DNA of 64,000 nt. Origin: Frankia casuarinae. GTDB taxonomy: Bacteria > Actinomycetota > Actinomycetes > Frankiales > Frankiaceae. Position numbers and translations under genes: made by a program. How positions within the stretch are numbered: the stretch's first letter is position 1; each line of letters begins with the position of its first letter. Below the pieces are notes generated by a model that had not been told where the DNA came from, did not search any database, and saw only the letters and a list, made by a program, of their open reading frames with translations. The stretch spans positions 1,364,001 through 1,428,000 of the forward strand of contig NC_007777.1 of assembly GCF_000013345.1 (NCBI RefSeq). The letters are read 5' to 3'. This document shows, in pieces, positions 16,953 through 27,100 of this stretch.

Positions 16953-19502
16953 CTACGCCGCCGCCTCGATGTCCTTCTTGCGTGCGGCCAGCGCCCGGAC
17001 GAGCCCGTCGCGGCCTTCCAGCAGGGCCCGCCGCAGGGGCGGGACCGGGTTGTGCTCGGCCAGGTAGGCGTCGACCTTCGCCACCGTCTCCGGTTCGATC
17101 ACCGACGCCGGGAACAGCATCTGGGTGATGGTGGAGGCCATGTCGAAGCTGCGGGTCTCCCAGATCCCAGCGATCTCGTCGAAGAAACGGTCCACGTAGG
17201 GCCGGGTCAGCTCGAGCTGGTCGGAGATCCAGAAACCGCCCATCGTCGCGGCGGCCAAGTGGTTCGACAGGGTGTCCGAGTCCATGACCGCCGACCAGGC
17301 TGCGGCCTTCGCCGCCGCGGTCGGCCGTGCCGCCCGCGCGGTCGCAGCTCGCTTCTCGCCGGTGGCGGTGCGGTCGCGGGCGAGCTCCGTGTCGATCTCG
17401 GCGTCGGCGTACACGCCCCGGGCGACGAGTTGGGTCAGCAGGGTCCAGCGCAGCTCGGTGTCGAGCACGAGCCCCTCGATGACGTCGGTGCCCTCGAACA
17501 GCGCCCGGATCCGCGCCACCTGGTCGGCCTCCTCGGCCTGGGCGAAGGAGGTGGTGTAGACGAGCTGCAGGTCGCTGCCGGGGGCCGCGGCGCGCGCCAG
17601 CTCCTCGGCGCGTTCCGTCAGCGCGCGCAGCGCGGGCTTCCGGTTTGCCGGGTCGCCGTAGGTGTCGATCGTCAGGTCCGCCTTGGCCAGCAGCGACTGC
17701 ACCACGCCGATGTCGTCCTCAGCGGTCACCCCGGACAGCACGAGCCGGACGTAGTCCCGGGCGGCGAGTTCGGCGTCGCGGGTCATGTCCCAGGCCGCCG
17801 CCCAGCACAGCGTCCGGGGCAGTGACTGGGAGATGGCGCCGATCGCCTCGACGAGCGTGGCCAGCGACCGCTCGTCGAGGCGCACCTTCGCGTACGTGAG
17901 GTCGTCGTCGTTGAGCAGGATCAGATCCGGCTGGCGGGCACCGACGAGCTTGGCGACCTCGGTGAGCTTGCCCGTCACGTCGAGCTCGACCCGTTCCCGC
18001 CGGACCAGCGCGCCGGTGGCGTCCCGATCGTAAAGGCCGATCGCGAGCCGGTGCGGGCGCAGCGTGCGCGAGGCGGTCGGCGGCGCCGACGCCGGCTCCT
18101 GCACCACGTCGAACGAGGTGAACAGGCCCGAGGAGTCGGTGAAGAAGCGCGGCCGCAGGGTGTTCGCGCCGGTGGTCTCCAGCCAGTCCGCGGACCAGGC
18201 GGTAAGGTTCCGCCCGCTGGCGTTCTCCAACTCGTCGAGCAGGTCGCGCAGCGACGTGTTCGCGTACTCGTAGCGGCGGAAGTACGCCCGCAGCCCGGCG
18301 AGGAACTCCTCTTGGCCGACCCAGGCCACGAGCTGCTTGAGCACCGAGGCGCCCTTGGCGTAGGTGATGCCGTCGAAGTTCGTCCGTACCGCGTCCATGT
18401 CCGGGGCGTCGGCGACGATCGGGTGCGTGGAGGAGAGCTGGTCCTGGCGGTAGGCCCAGCCCTTCTCCGCGTTGGCGAAGGTCGTCCAGCCGTTGGTGAA
18501 GCGGGTCGCGTTCACCTGGGCGAGGACCGACATGTAGGTGGCGAACGACTCGTTCAGCCACAGGTCGTCCCACCAGCGCATGGTGACCAGGTCACCGAAC
18601 CACATGTGCGCCATCTCGTGCAGGATCGTCTCGGCGCGCCGCTCGCGGCGGGCCTCGGTCACCTTCGCCCGGAAGACATACTCCTCCAGGAAGGTCACGC
18701 AGCCGGCGTTCTCCATCGCCCCGGCGTTGAACTCGGGCACGAACAACTGGTCGTACTTGCCGAACGGGTACCGGTAGTCGAACACCCGGTGGTAGAAGTC
18801 GAACCCGGCTTTGGTGATCTCGAAGAGCTCGGCGGGGTCGAGGAACTCGGCCAGCGATCGGCGGCAGTAGAGGCCCAGGTCGATGCCGTCGTGGTGGTCG
18901 CGGACCTCGTGGTACGGGCCGGCGACGAGCGCGGTGATGTACGTCGACATCACCGGGGTGGTCAGGAAGCGGATGGTGCGCACCCCGATCGCGGCCTCCG
19001 CCACCGCGGCGACCGCGCTGTTGGAGATCGCCTTCCAGTCCGCCGGGACGGTGACCGTGAGGGTGAACGTCGCCTTGAGGTCGGGCTGGTCGAAGCAGGC
19101 GTACATCCGGTGCGCGTCGTACGTCTCGAACTGGGTGTAGAGGTAAACGGCCTCGTCCACCGGGTCGACGAAGCGGTGCAGGCCCTCACCGGTGCGGGAG
19201 TAGACGCCGTCCGCCACCACCGTGAGCCGGTTCGACTCCGCGAGGTTATCGAGCCGGATCCGCTCGCCGTCGAACACCGCGGCGGGGTCGAGCGGCGCTC
19301 CGTTGAGAACGACCTCGTCGACCTTCGCGGCGGCGAGCTCGATGAACGTCGACGCCCCAGGCTCGACGCAGGTGAAGATGACCGCGGTTGACGTGCGGAA
19401 GGTCTCGTGGCCGGTCGTCAGGTCGAGTTCGACGTCATAGGAGGCAACGTTGAGCAGGCGGGCGCGCTCGCGCGCCTCGTCGCGGGTGAGGTTGTTGGGC
19501 AC
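16953..19502 (-). CDS. pepN: aminopeptidase N (M1 zinc metallopeptidase)
   Basis: 849 residues from GTG 19502, chosen because AAAGGA sits five bases upstream and the family N-terminus (PNNLTRDEARERARLLNV) starts there. M1 motifs: the exopeptidase signature GAMEN near 260, zinc ligands HEMAH at about 294-298 and the third ligand Glu near 317 (LNESFA). The ERAP1-type C-terminal helical domain follows. It is a cytosolic enzyme that removes N-terminal residues from peptides. Length matches actinobacterial PepN. Confidence 0.94.
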   Translation of the reverse strand: MPNNLTRDEARERARLLNVASYDVELDLTTGHETFRTSTAVIFTCVEPGASTFIELAAAKVDEVVLNGAPLDPAAVFDGERIRLDNLAESNRLTVVADGVYSRTGEGLHRFVDPVDEAVYLYTQFETYDAHRMYACFDQPDLKATFTLTVTVPADWKAISNSAVAAVAEAAIGVRTIRFLTTPVMSTYITALVAGPYHEVRDHHDGIDLGLYCRRSLAEFLDPAELFEITKAGFDFYHRVFDYRYPFGKYDQLFVPEFNAGAMENAGCVTFLEEYVFRAKVTEARRERRAETILHEMAHMWFGDLVTMRWWDDLWLNESFATYMSVLAQVNATRFTNGWTTFANAEKGWAYRQDQLSSTHPIVADAPDMDAVRTNFDGITYAKGASVLKQLVAWVGQEEFLAGLRAYFRRYEYANTSLRDLLDELENASGRNLTAWSADWLETTGANTLRPRFFTDSSGLFTSFDVVQEPASAPPTASRTLRPHRLAIGLYDRDATGALVRRERVELDVTGKLTEVAKLVGARQPDLILLNDDDLTYAKVRLDERSLATLVEAIGAISQSLPRTLCWAAAWDMTRDAELAARDYVRLVLSGVTAEDDIGVVQSLLAKADLTIDTYGDPANRKPALRALTERAEELARAAAPGSDLQLVYTTSFAQAEEADQVARIRALFEGTDVIEGLVLDTELRWTLLTQLVARGVYADAEIDTELARDRTATGEKRAATARAARPTAAAKAAAWSAVMDSDTLSNHLAAATMGGFWISDQLELTRPYVDRFFDEIAGIWETRSFDMASTITQMLFPASVIEPETVAKVDAYLAEHNPVPPLRRALLEGRDGLVRALAARKKDIEAAA

Positions 19503-19815
19503 CCGGTTCCTTTCGGACGGCACGGACTTGCAGGACTGCACACGGTCATCACCGTGTTCCCAGTCTCCCACGCCGATGAGGGGAACGGTCGCCGCCGGGG
19601 GACGTGGTGGTCGGGGACGTGGTGGTCGGGCCGTCGGCCGTGGTACCGGTGCCGGAGATGGTGGATTGTGGTGATTGGCGCGGGGTGCCCGCTCTCGCTG
19701 GTCGCCGATGCGGCACGATGGCGACATCTTCCGCGTGACCAGCCTGCGGGAGGATCGGGATGTCCGCGCGGTCGCGGGAAGGCAGGAAGAGGGCAGGACA
19801 GGAAGGGAGCCGCCG

Positions 19816-21063
19816 GTGAGACGGGTGGCGGGGCTCGGTCGCGTCCCCGGGCGCCCTCACCGGGCTCGCCGGGCCTCAGCCGTTCCGGCCGGCGGTGGGT
19901 CGTCCACCGCGCCGATGCCCACCGCGCCGATGCCCACCGCGCCGATGCCCGAGGCGGCGGCATCCGAGCCACCAGGCGGGCCGCGGGCCGCCGGCGGGGG
20001 GGAGTCCCCGGCTCGGCGGGCCGACTATCACATCCCGGTCGCGCTGCGGGTCTCGGCGGGCTGGTCGTGGCGTCTGATCGTCACGGGCGCGGCCATCTAC
20101 ATCCTGCTGATGGTCGTGGGACGGGTCCGGATCGTGGTGATTCCGCTCATCGCCGGGCTGCTCATCGCCGCTCTCATCCATCCGCTCGCGCACCGGCTGC
20201 AGCGGCTCGGTATGAACCGGCTGGGCGCTGCCTTCACCGCGTTGTTCGTGTTCTTCGCGGTGTTCGTGGGTGCCGGGGTGGCGGTGGGCTTCAACGCAGC
20301 GAACGAGATCCCCACGGTCAGCGATCAGGTCAGCGAGGGCGTCGAGCAGATCCGCGGCTATCTGAGAAACGGTCCGCTCCACCTGTCACAGAGCCAGATC
20401 GACAATCTGGTCGACGACATCCGCAAGAGCCTGGCGAACAACCGGGGGCGCCTGGTCTCCGGGGTGATCTCCGGCGCCTCGGTGGCCGCCGAGGTGCTCA
20501 CCGGCCTGCTCGTCACCCTGTTCTCGACCTTCTTCTTCCTGTACGACGGGGATCGTATCTGGAACTGGATCGTCACCCGCTTCCCGGACGGAGCGGAGGA
20601 GCGGGTGCGTGGCGCCGGTCGGGAGGCGTGGAACACGTTGACCGGCTACATTCGTGGGACGGTCTTTGTCGCGGCGGTCGACGCGATCGGTATCACCATC
20701 GGCCTGGTCGGCGTGGGTGTCCCGCTCGTCGCGCCGCTGGCCCTGCTGACGTTCTTCGGCGGGTTCGTCCCGATTGTCGGGGCGACGGTGGCCGGCGCCG
20801 CGGCGGTACTGGTGACCCTGGTCTCGAATGGCGTGCCGGATGCGTTGATCATTCTGGGTGTCGTGTTGGCCGTGCAGCAGGTCGAGGGGCACCTGTTGCA
20901 GCCGCTGGTCATGCGGCGGGCGGTGCGGTTGCATCCGCTCGCGATTGTCATCGCGCTGTCGGCCGGTGGCGTGTTGGCCGGCATCCCCGGTGCCATCGCC
21001 GCCGTTCCGTTCGCTGCCATGGTGAACAGGGTCGCCGGTTATCTCGCCGTGAGCGGGAAGTGA
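19816..21063 (+). CDS. AI-2E family (PerM-like) transporter
   Basis: 415 residues from GTG 19816, supported by GGGAG upstream; the longer frame back to 19675 lacks family similarity. The N-terminus carries a TAPMP triple repeat. Six to eight membrane segments follow (IYILLMVVGRVRIVVIPLIAG region through LALLTFFGGFVPIVGATVAG). The hydrophilic loop after TM3 and the GGFVPIVG and LQPLVMRRAVRLHPLAI motifs are typical of the AI-2E exporter/PerM family. Substrates in actinobacteria are unknown; some relatives are ion antiporters. Confidence 0.87.
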   Translation: MRRVAGLGRVPGRPHRARRASAVPAGGGSSTAPMPTAPMPTAPMPEAAASEPPGGPRAAGGGESPARRADYHIPVALRVSAGWSWRLIVTGAAIYILLMVVGRVRIVVIPLIAGLLIAALIHPLAHRLQRLGMNRLGAAFTALFVFFAVFVGAGVAVGFNAANEIPTVSDQVSEGVEQIRGYLRNGPLHLSQSQIDNLVDDIRKSLANNRGRLVSGVISGASVAAEVLTGLLVTLFSTFFFLYDGDRIWNWIVTRFPDGAEERVRGAGREAWNTLTGYIRGTVFVAAVDAIGITIGLVGVGVPLVAPLALLTFFGGFVPIVGATVAGAAAVLVTLVSNGVPDALIILGVVLAVQQVEGHLLQPLVMRRAVRLHPLAIVIALSAGGVLAGIPGAIAAVPFAAMVNRVAGYLAVSGK

Positions 21064-21119
21064 CCACCACCCCGACGGGTTGATCCCGGTCGAACGGTGC
21101 CGTCGACCGAGGAGACCAC

Positions 21120-21308
21120 ATGAGCGCCGAAACTCTCGACACCCCCGCGGCCACGTTCGTACCCACACCCACACCCACACCCACGTCCGTACCCTTGCCC
21201 GCGGACGCGACCGAAGCGGTCTTCTGGGACGGAGTTCTGCTCGTCGCTGCTACCCCCGGCTTCCACGAGCTCAAACGGACCTGGGACCAGGACCCGATCC
21301 TCACGTGA
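21120..21308 (+). CDS. small conserved-looking protein, function unknown
   Basis: 62 residues. ATG 21120 has GGAG upstream. The first third is low-complexity (PTPTPTPT from a CCCACA microsatellite). The C-terminal part (EAVFWDGVLLVAATPGFHELKR) looks like folded protein. It lies 20 bp before rpiB on the same strand and is probably co-transcribed. No known domain is recognised. Confidence 0.55.
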   Translation: MSAETLDTPAATFVPTPTPTPTSVPLPADATEAVFWDGVLLVAATPGFHELKRTWDQDPILT

Positions 21309-21327
21309 TCGGGCATGATGACACATC

Positions 21328-21816
21328 ATGCGTGTCCATCTGGGATCTGACCATGCGGGCTTCCACCTGAAGGAGGCGCTCGCCGAGCGTCTGGTGGAGC
21401 TGGGCCACGCGCCCGTCGACCATGGTCCTGTCGAGTACGACCCCGACGATGACTACCCTCCGTTCGTCCTCGCCGCCGCCGCCGCCACCGCTGTCGAACC
21501 GGGCAGCATGGGCATCGTCATCGGGGGATCGGGCAACGGGGAGGCCATCGCGGCGAACAAGGTCGCCGGGGTGCGCGCGGCCCTGGCATGGAGCGAGCAG
21601 ACGGCGACGCTGGCCCGCCAGCACAACGATGCCAACGTGCTGAGCCTCGGCGCGCGCATGTACACCGTCACGGCGGCCCTGACGTTCGCCGAGGTCTTCC
21701 TCACCACGCCGTTCAGCGGGGAGCAACGACACGTGCGGCGGCTTCGGATGCTCTCGGCCTACGAGCGGACCGGGGACGTACCGTCGGTGCCCGGGTCGGC
21801 CTCGTCGGCTTCCTGA
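21328..21816 (+). CDS. rpiB: ribose-5-phosphate isomerase B
   Basis: 162 residues of the RpiB/LacA/LacB fold, beginning MRVHLGSDHAGFHLKEAL. The active-site loop reads GGSGNGEAIAANKV, the Mycobacterium-type version in which a Glu replaces the catalytic Cys found in E. coli RpiB. It interconverts ribose-5-phosphate and ribulose-5-phosphate in the pentose phosphate pathway. The C-terminus overlaps the end of the convergent minus-strand gene by 58 bp. Confidence 0.93.
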   Translation: MRVHLGSDHAGFHLKEALAERLVELGHAPVDHGPVEYDPDDDYPPFVLAAAAATAVEPGSMGIVIGGSGNGEAIAANKVAGVRAALAWSEQTATLARQHNDANVLSLGARMYTVTAALTFAEVFLTTPFSGEQRHVRRLRMLSAYERTGDVPSVPGSASSAS

Positions 21817-22244
21817 GACCTGTTCTTCGAGGACCCGGTCTCGGCAGGGCCGCTCTCATGCGGTCCGGCGGATCCGCGGTCGGAGCGTCGGCGGGTCCTG
21901 CGGGCACCCCGGCCGCGGCGGTCGGTCGTGGCGCTCTCGGCTCCGGCGCTGCTGGCTTCGGCACGACCGGCTCCGGCGCTGCTGGGGCCGCCGCGGCGGA
22001 CCGGGTCGGTGGGGCTGGTCGACGGGGTCGCCGGTGCGGGGCGTGATCCGCGATGCAGTACCACCGATCGCTCGGCCTCGGCGAGGTCGGCGTCGGTGGG
22101 CCGGGCGGCGTCGCGGGCCCGCATCGCCGTTCTCGGGGGCAGCTTGCTGCGACCCGCATCGATGAGACCGCGCAGCTGCGCGTCCGCCTCGCCCGCCCCG
22201 GCCGCATGCGACCGGGCCCGACCTGCGCGCTCGGGTCGTGGCAT
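21759..22244 (-). CDS. hypothetical basic, low-complexity protein
   Basis: 161 residues. ATG 22244 is preceded by GGAGGA with good spacing. The central block (LIDAGRSKLPPRTAMRARD followed by PTDADLAEAERSVVLHRG) looks conserved and helical. The C-terminal half is Arg/Ser/Ala-rich and disordered. The 3' end overlaps rpiB tail-to-tail by 58 bp. The family is unknown; it could be a nucleic-acid-binding or structural protein because of its charge. Confidence 0.55.
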   Translation of the reverse strand: MPRPERAGRARSHAAGAGEADAQLRGLIDAGRSKLPPRTAMRARDAARPTDADLAEAERSVVLHRGSRPAPATPSTSPTDPVRRGGPSSAGAGRAEASSAGAESATTDRRGRGARRTRRRSDRGSAGPHESGPAETGSSKNRSQEADEADPGTDGTSPVRS

Positions 22245-22961
22245 GGCTCCTCCATCCGCCCTGGCCGGAACCCTTGGTGGATCATCCCAGAAGCGGGCCG
22301 CTCGGGGAGGCCTCGTGACGCGGGTGGACGTCGGAAATCCGCCGGTGCGCGGTTATCCCCCGCGACAGGTTGATCTCCATCCTTCCATTTCCGAAGGTCT
22401 CCGGAAGTTCACCGTCCCGGGTGCTACCGGCGGGTCGCCCGACAGCGACAGCCCGACCGTTTCCGGTCCGGTCCGGTCGACGCCGGGCCCCGGAATCGTC
22501 GTGGCGTCGCCGATCCACGGTTCGCAAATCCGTACCCGGTGTCGGCGGTTGGTCCCCCGCCGGCCCGCCTGCCGCGTTTTTCTGCTCCGCAGCGTGCACG
22601 CCCGCGGGCGCCGGGTCGCCGCACCGCGACCTGGCCGACCGTCCGATCCAGGATGATCCGAGGCGCTCCGGGGGATCGGCCACCCCCTGTCCGAGCTGTT
22701 CTGCCTCATCCGTATGCTACACATCGCCAGATGAACGTCTGATAGTCCAACGTACGCTCAATAGATGTCCACCTGTACTCAAGAGATGCCCATTGTGTCA
22801 CATTGCCAGTAAATGAAACAAAAGGAAATTCTAGCATGCATACTTTGCCGCGTTTCGGTAGAACGCCTAAAACTGTTTGCTGATCTCGATCGGCCGTCAC
22901 CAACCGCTGCGCCTCGGTGGCTTCAGTCATCGGCTCCGTCGTCGCGGCCTAGGAGTGAGTC
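22245..22961. other. 717-bp intergenic region
   Basis: Divergent gap between the hypothetical gene (-) and the GT2 gene (+). The right part (about 22700-22880) is distinctly AT-richer than its surroundings and likely contains the GT2 promoter. Short open frames here lack ribosome sites and family similarity. No operator or RNA is recognised. Confidence 0.5.
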
Positions 22962-23924
22962 TTGGACCGCGTGCCTGTGAGCGTTGTCATCCCCGCCTAC
23001 AACGAGGCGATGCGCCTGCCCGGCTCGCTACCCCCGCTGATCTCGGTCATGCACAGGATCCCCGGTGCCGAGGTGATTGTGGTTGACGACGGCAGTACGG
23101 ACGGCACCGCTGCGATCGCCGAGGAGTTGCTCGCGGATCTGCCCGGTGGTCGGGTCCTGCGGCTGCCGTGGAACTCGGGCAAGGGCGCCGCGGTCCGCAT
23201 GGGGGTGTCGGCCGCGCACGGTGAGTCGATCGCCTTCCTGGACGCCGACGGCGCCTCCGACGTCAATGATCTTCCTCTGCTCCTCGCCGCGCTGGAGCAC
23301 GCCGAAGTGGCGCTCGGATCGCGCCGGGTTGGGGCGGGTGCGGTCCGCAGCAGTGGCCGGCGGGTCGGCAGCTGGGCCTTCAACCAGATCACCCGGTCCC
23401 TGACCAGCCTGGACGTCGCCGACACCCAATGCGGGTTCAAGGCTTTCCGCGGCCCCGAGGCCAAGCTGCTGTTCAGCCTTGCGCGCTCCTCCGGATTTGG
23501 CTTCGACGTGGAGGTGCTCTCGATCGCCCGGTCGATCGGCTACCGGATCGCCGAGGTCCCGGTCCGATGGGCGGAGATACCCGGTGGCACGTTCCGGGTG
23601 ACCCGGCACACCCCCGCGATGCTCGTCGACGTGATGCGCGCCCGGCGGTACCTGAACCGCTCCGCTCCCGGCCTCGTAGTGACGCGTCCCACGGTGCAGT
23701 CGCCCGCCGCCGCGGCAGCGCCGGTTCGTCCGGGCGACGGGGCGTCCCCCGCCGCGCAGGTCCGAGTCCCGCCTTCTGCCGTGAGCGTCCCGGCCCCCGC
23801 GGAACCGGTGACCGCCGGGCCGCCGCCCGCCGTCCTCACGGCGGCCGTGGGGGGCGTCGAGAAGCCCCTGCGCCTGCCCGCGGACCTGGGTGGTGTGACT
23901 CCGCTGCCTCGGAAGGCTGTATGA
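22962..23924 (+). CDS. family 2 glycosyltransferase (polyprenyl-phosphate hexose synthase-like)
   Basis: 320 residues from TTG 22962, supported by AGGAGTGAG six bases upstream. GT-A fold motifs: VSVVIPAYNEAMRLPGSL, VVDDGSTDGT, NSGKGAAVRMG, the metal-binding FLDADGASD, and the acceptor region DTQCGFKAFRG. This matches dolichyl/polyprenyl-phosphate glucose or mannose synthases. It should load a sugar onto undecaprenyl/decaprenyl phosphate at the inner membrane face. That product would be a donor for the AftD-like enzyme downstream. The C-terminal 80 residues are Pro/Ala-rich. Confidence 0.88.
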   Translation: MDRVPVSVVIPAYNEAMRLPGSLPPLISVMHRIPGAEVIVVDDGSTDGTAAIAEELLADLPGGRVLRLPWNSGKGAAVRMGVSAAHGESIAFLDADGASDVNDLPLLLAALEHAEVALGSRRVGAGAVRSSGRRVGSWAFNQITRSLTSLDVADTQCGFKAFRGPEAKLLFSLARSSGFGFDVEVLSIARSIGYRIAEVPVRWAEIPGGTFRVTRHTPAMLVDVMRARRYLNRSAPGLVVTRPTVQSPAAAAAPVRPGDGASPAAQVRVPPSAVSVPAPAEPVTAGPPPAVLTAAVGGVEKPLRLPADLGGVTPLPRKAV

Positions 23925-24109
23925 AGGTCCGGCGAACCGGACCCCATCCTTATCCTTTGGAGTAAGCGATCCCTTCCCCCGCCGCCGGCACCCCCACGAC
24001 GGCGCAGGGCCTCGGCGCGCCGTCACCCGCCCCGGCCGTCGCAGCCCCGGCCGTCGCCGCGTCGCCGCGTCGCCGCGACACGCGGACGTCACGGCGGCCC
24101 CTGTTCGGC

Positions 24110-27100
24110 ATGGCCGCCGGCTTTATGGTGCTCTTTCTGCTCCAGGCCCCCGGCAACCTGACCGCCGACACCAAGCTGGACGTCCCCCTTGACCCGTGGG
24201 GCTTCATGGGGCGGGCCACCCACCTGTGGAACTCCCTCGCCGAGTTCGGCTACCTGCCCAACCAGTACGTCGGCTACCTGTTCCCGATGGGACCGTTCTT
24301 CGGTGCCGGTGACCTGCTCGGGATACCCGCCTGGGTCACCCAGCGGCTGTGGATCGCGCTGCTCCTCACCGTCTCCGCCTGGGGGGTCGTGCGGCTGGCC
24401 GAGGCCCTGCGGCTCGGCGTACCGCGCACCCGGGTGCTGGCCGGACTCGCCTACACCCTGTCCCCGATGTTCCTCGGCAAGATCGGGGCGACTTCCGTGG
24501 CGCTCGCGGGCGCCGCCATGCTCCCGTGGATCACCCTGCCGCTCATCCTCGCGCTGCGTCCGGACGGCGCCTTCGGCGCCGACACCGGTACGGCCGCCAC
24601 CACCAGTACCACGGCCGTCGATGATGTCGATGCCGCTGACGATCCCGCCCTGGACCCGGGCCGGCGGCTGTCCCCGCGACGGGCGGCTGCCCTGTCCGGA
24701 CTCGCCATCCTGGGCACCGGCGGAATCAACGCGACGGTCACGCTGTGCGTCCTGCTCTGTCCGGCGGCGGTCCTTGTGTTCGCCGGCGGCACCCGCCGGG
24801 CCTGGGCGCTGCGGGCCTGGTGGGTCGTCGCCGTCATCCTCGCCTCGGCCTGGTGGCTGCTGGCGCTGATGGTGCAGGGCCGCTACGGGCTGAACTTCCT
24901 CGCGTTCACCGAGACCGCCCAGACGACCACGGCGACGACGTCGGTGGCGGAAGCCCTGCGCGGCGCGACGGACTGGCTGGCGTATGTCCAGTTACCCAGG
25001 CCCTGGCTGCCGGCCGCCACCGAGTACGTGTCCCGGCCGGTGCCTATCATCGGATCGGCAGCCGTGGCGGCGATCGGGCTGTGGGGGCTGTCCCGGGCCG
25101 ATCTGCCCGCCCGCCGGTTCCTGCTGGTGACGTTGGCCGCCGGCACGGTCTCGGTGGCTGCGGCCTATCCGGGGCATCCGGGCAGCCCGCTGGCGGGCGT
25201 GGTGCGGGACCTGCTCGGTGACCAGCTGGGCTTTCTGCGCAACGTCTACAAGTTCCAGCCGGTGGTGCGCCTGCCGATAGCCCTGGGGATCGCGCACGCC
25301 CTGACGGTCCGACCTGTCAGTCTCACCGCCCGTGTGCGGAGATGGACGACCCGCGGGGCTTCCCGCCGGCACGGCAGGACCGCGGACATGATCGTGACCG
25401 TCGCGGTGAACGTCCCCGTCGTGCTGACCGTGGCCGCGCTGGTCTGCGGCATGACGCCAGCGCTCGCCGGCAGGGCGCTGCAGCCCCGGCCGTTCGCCCG
25501 GGTGCCCGACTACTGGGTGGCCGCCGCGGACTGGCTGGCCGCCCATCCCCAGGACGGCCGGGCACTGGTGCTGCCCGGCTCGCCGTTCGCCGAGTACGAG
25601 TGGGGCCGGCCGCTCGACGAGCCGCTGCAGTGGCTGGCCCGCACGCCGTGGGGGGTCCGCGGCCTGATCCCGCTCGGTGGCACGGGCGTGACCCGGCTGA
25701 TGGACGGCATCGAGCACCAGCTCGCCACCGGGTCCGCCGCGGGCCTCGCCCCGGCGCTGGCCCGGGCCGGGATCGGCCAGATCCTGCTCCGCAACGACCT
25801 GGAACAGAAGAACTGGGACGTCCCCCCGTCCACCGACGAGCTCCACCGGGCGTTGCGTTCCTCCGGTCTCACCCTGACCGCCGCGTTCGGCCCGCAGGTG
25901 CCGGCGCGCGCCTCGGCGAAGGAGAGGCTCGTCCCGGAGCTGCGTAACCCGACCGCGCGGGTACCCGCGCTGGAGGTCTGGACCGTCCCGGGCGGCGCGA
26001 AGCTTGTCGGCTCCTACCCGGCGGACACCGCCGTCGTCGTCTCCGGCGGCCCCGAGGCGACGGTGCAGCTCGCCGGGCAGGGCCTGCTGAGCAGCGACCG
26101 GGCCGCCGTGCTCGCCGCGGACCTCGCCGCGGATCGCACCGATCCGTCCGCCGCCGTGGCGTCTTCGACGAGCCCGGCGGCGATCAAGGTTGCGCCGGGG
26201 GAGGTGATCGGCCCGACGACCGCCTGGGTCGACACGGACACCCTGACCCGGCGCGACAGCACCTTCGGACTCGTCCACGACGCCGCTTCGTACCTCCTCG
26301 GGCCCACCGGCACCGCGGTCGGCAAGACGGGGGAGCCCCACCAGTGGGCCGAGGCCGACGTCGCCGGCCACCAGACGGTCGCGGGCTACGTCGGCGGCAT
26401 GTCCGTCACCGCGTCCTCCTACGGCTACGACCTACTCGCCGCGCCGGACCTCGCGCCACCGGCGGCCGTCGACGGCTTCGCCGCGACCGCGTGGACGGCA
26501 CAGCGCACGAAGGGCACGACGTCGGCCGGGCAGTGGATCCAGCTCGATGCCGGCCGGCGGATGACCGTGCCCTACCTCGACGTGCGGCTGCTGTCCGAGG
26601 GTTCGTGGCGGCCGGCCGTCGAGGCGCTGCGGGTGTCCAGCGAGGCGGGCTCGGTGGTCACCGAGGTGCGTCCGGTGGAGGACATCCAGCGCCTCGCCGT
26701 CCCAGCGGGGCCGAGCCGCTGGTACCGCATCACGTTCGCGCGGGTCGGCCAGGAGACCGACGACACCCTCGGCGCCGGTATTCGGGAGATCACCATCCCC
26801 GGGGTCACCTTCCGCCACTACGCGCAGCTCCCCACCGACGTGGCCCGGCGCTTCGCCGCGCCGGACGGGGGGCTGGTCGCCTTCTCGATGGCCCGGGAGC
26901 GGGTCGACCCGGCGCAGCCGTTCGGCGGCTCGGAGGAGCTGGCGCTGTCCCGGCGCTTCGAGGTGCCCCGGGACATGACCTTCACGATGAGCGGCTCGGC
27001 GAGCTTCATCCCCCCGCCGCGGGGGACACCCCCAGCGGGTGACACTCCGTTGCTGGTCGACTGCGGCCAGGGCCCCACCCTGGTCGTCGACGGGACCCGT

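Noticed and set aside
18051-19391. A 446-residue plus-strand frame opposite pepN
   Set aside because: Mirror of the pepN reading frame; composition typical of antisense frames.
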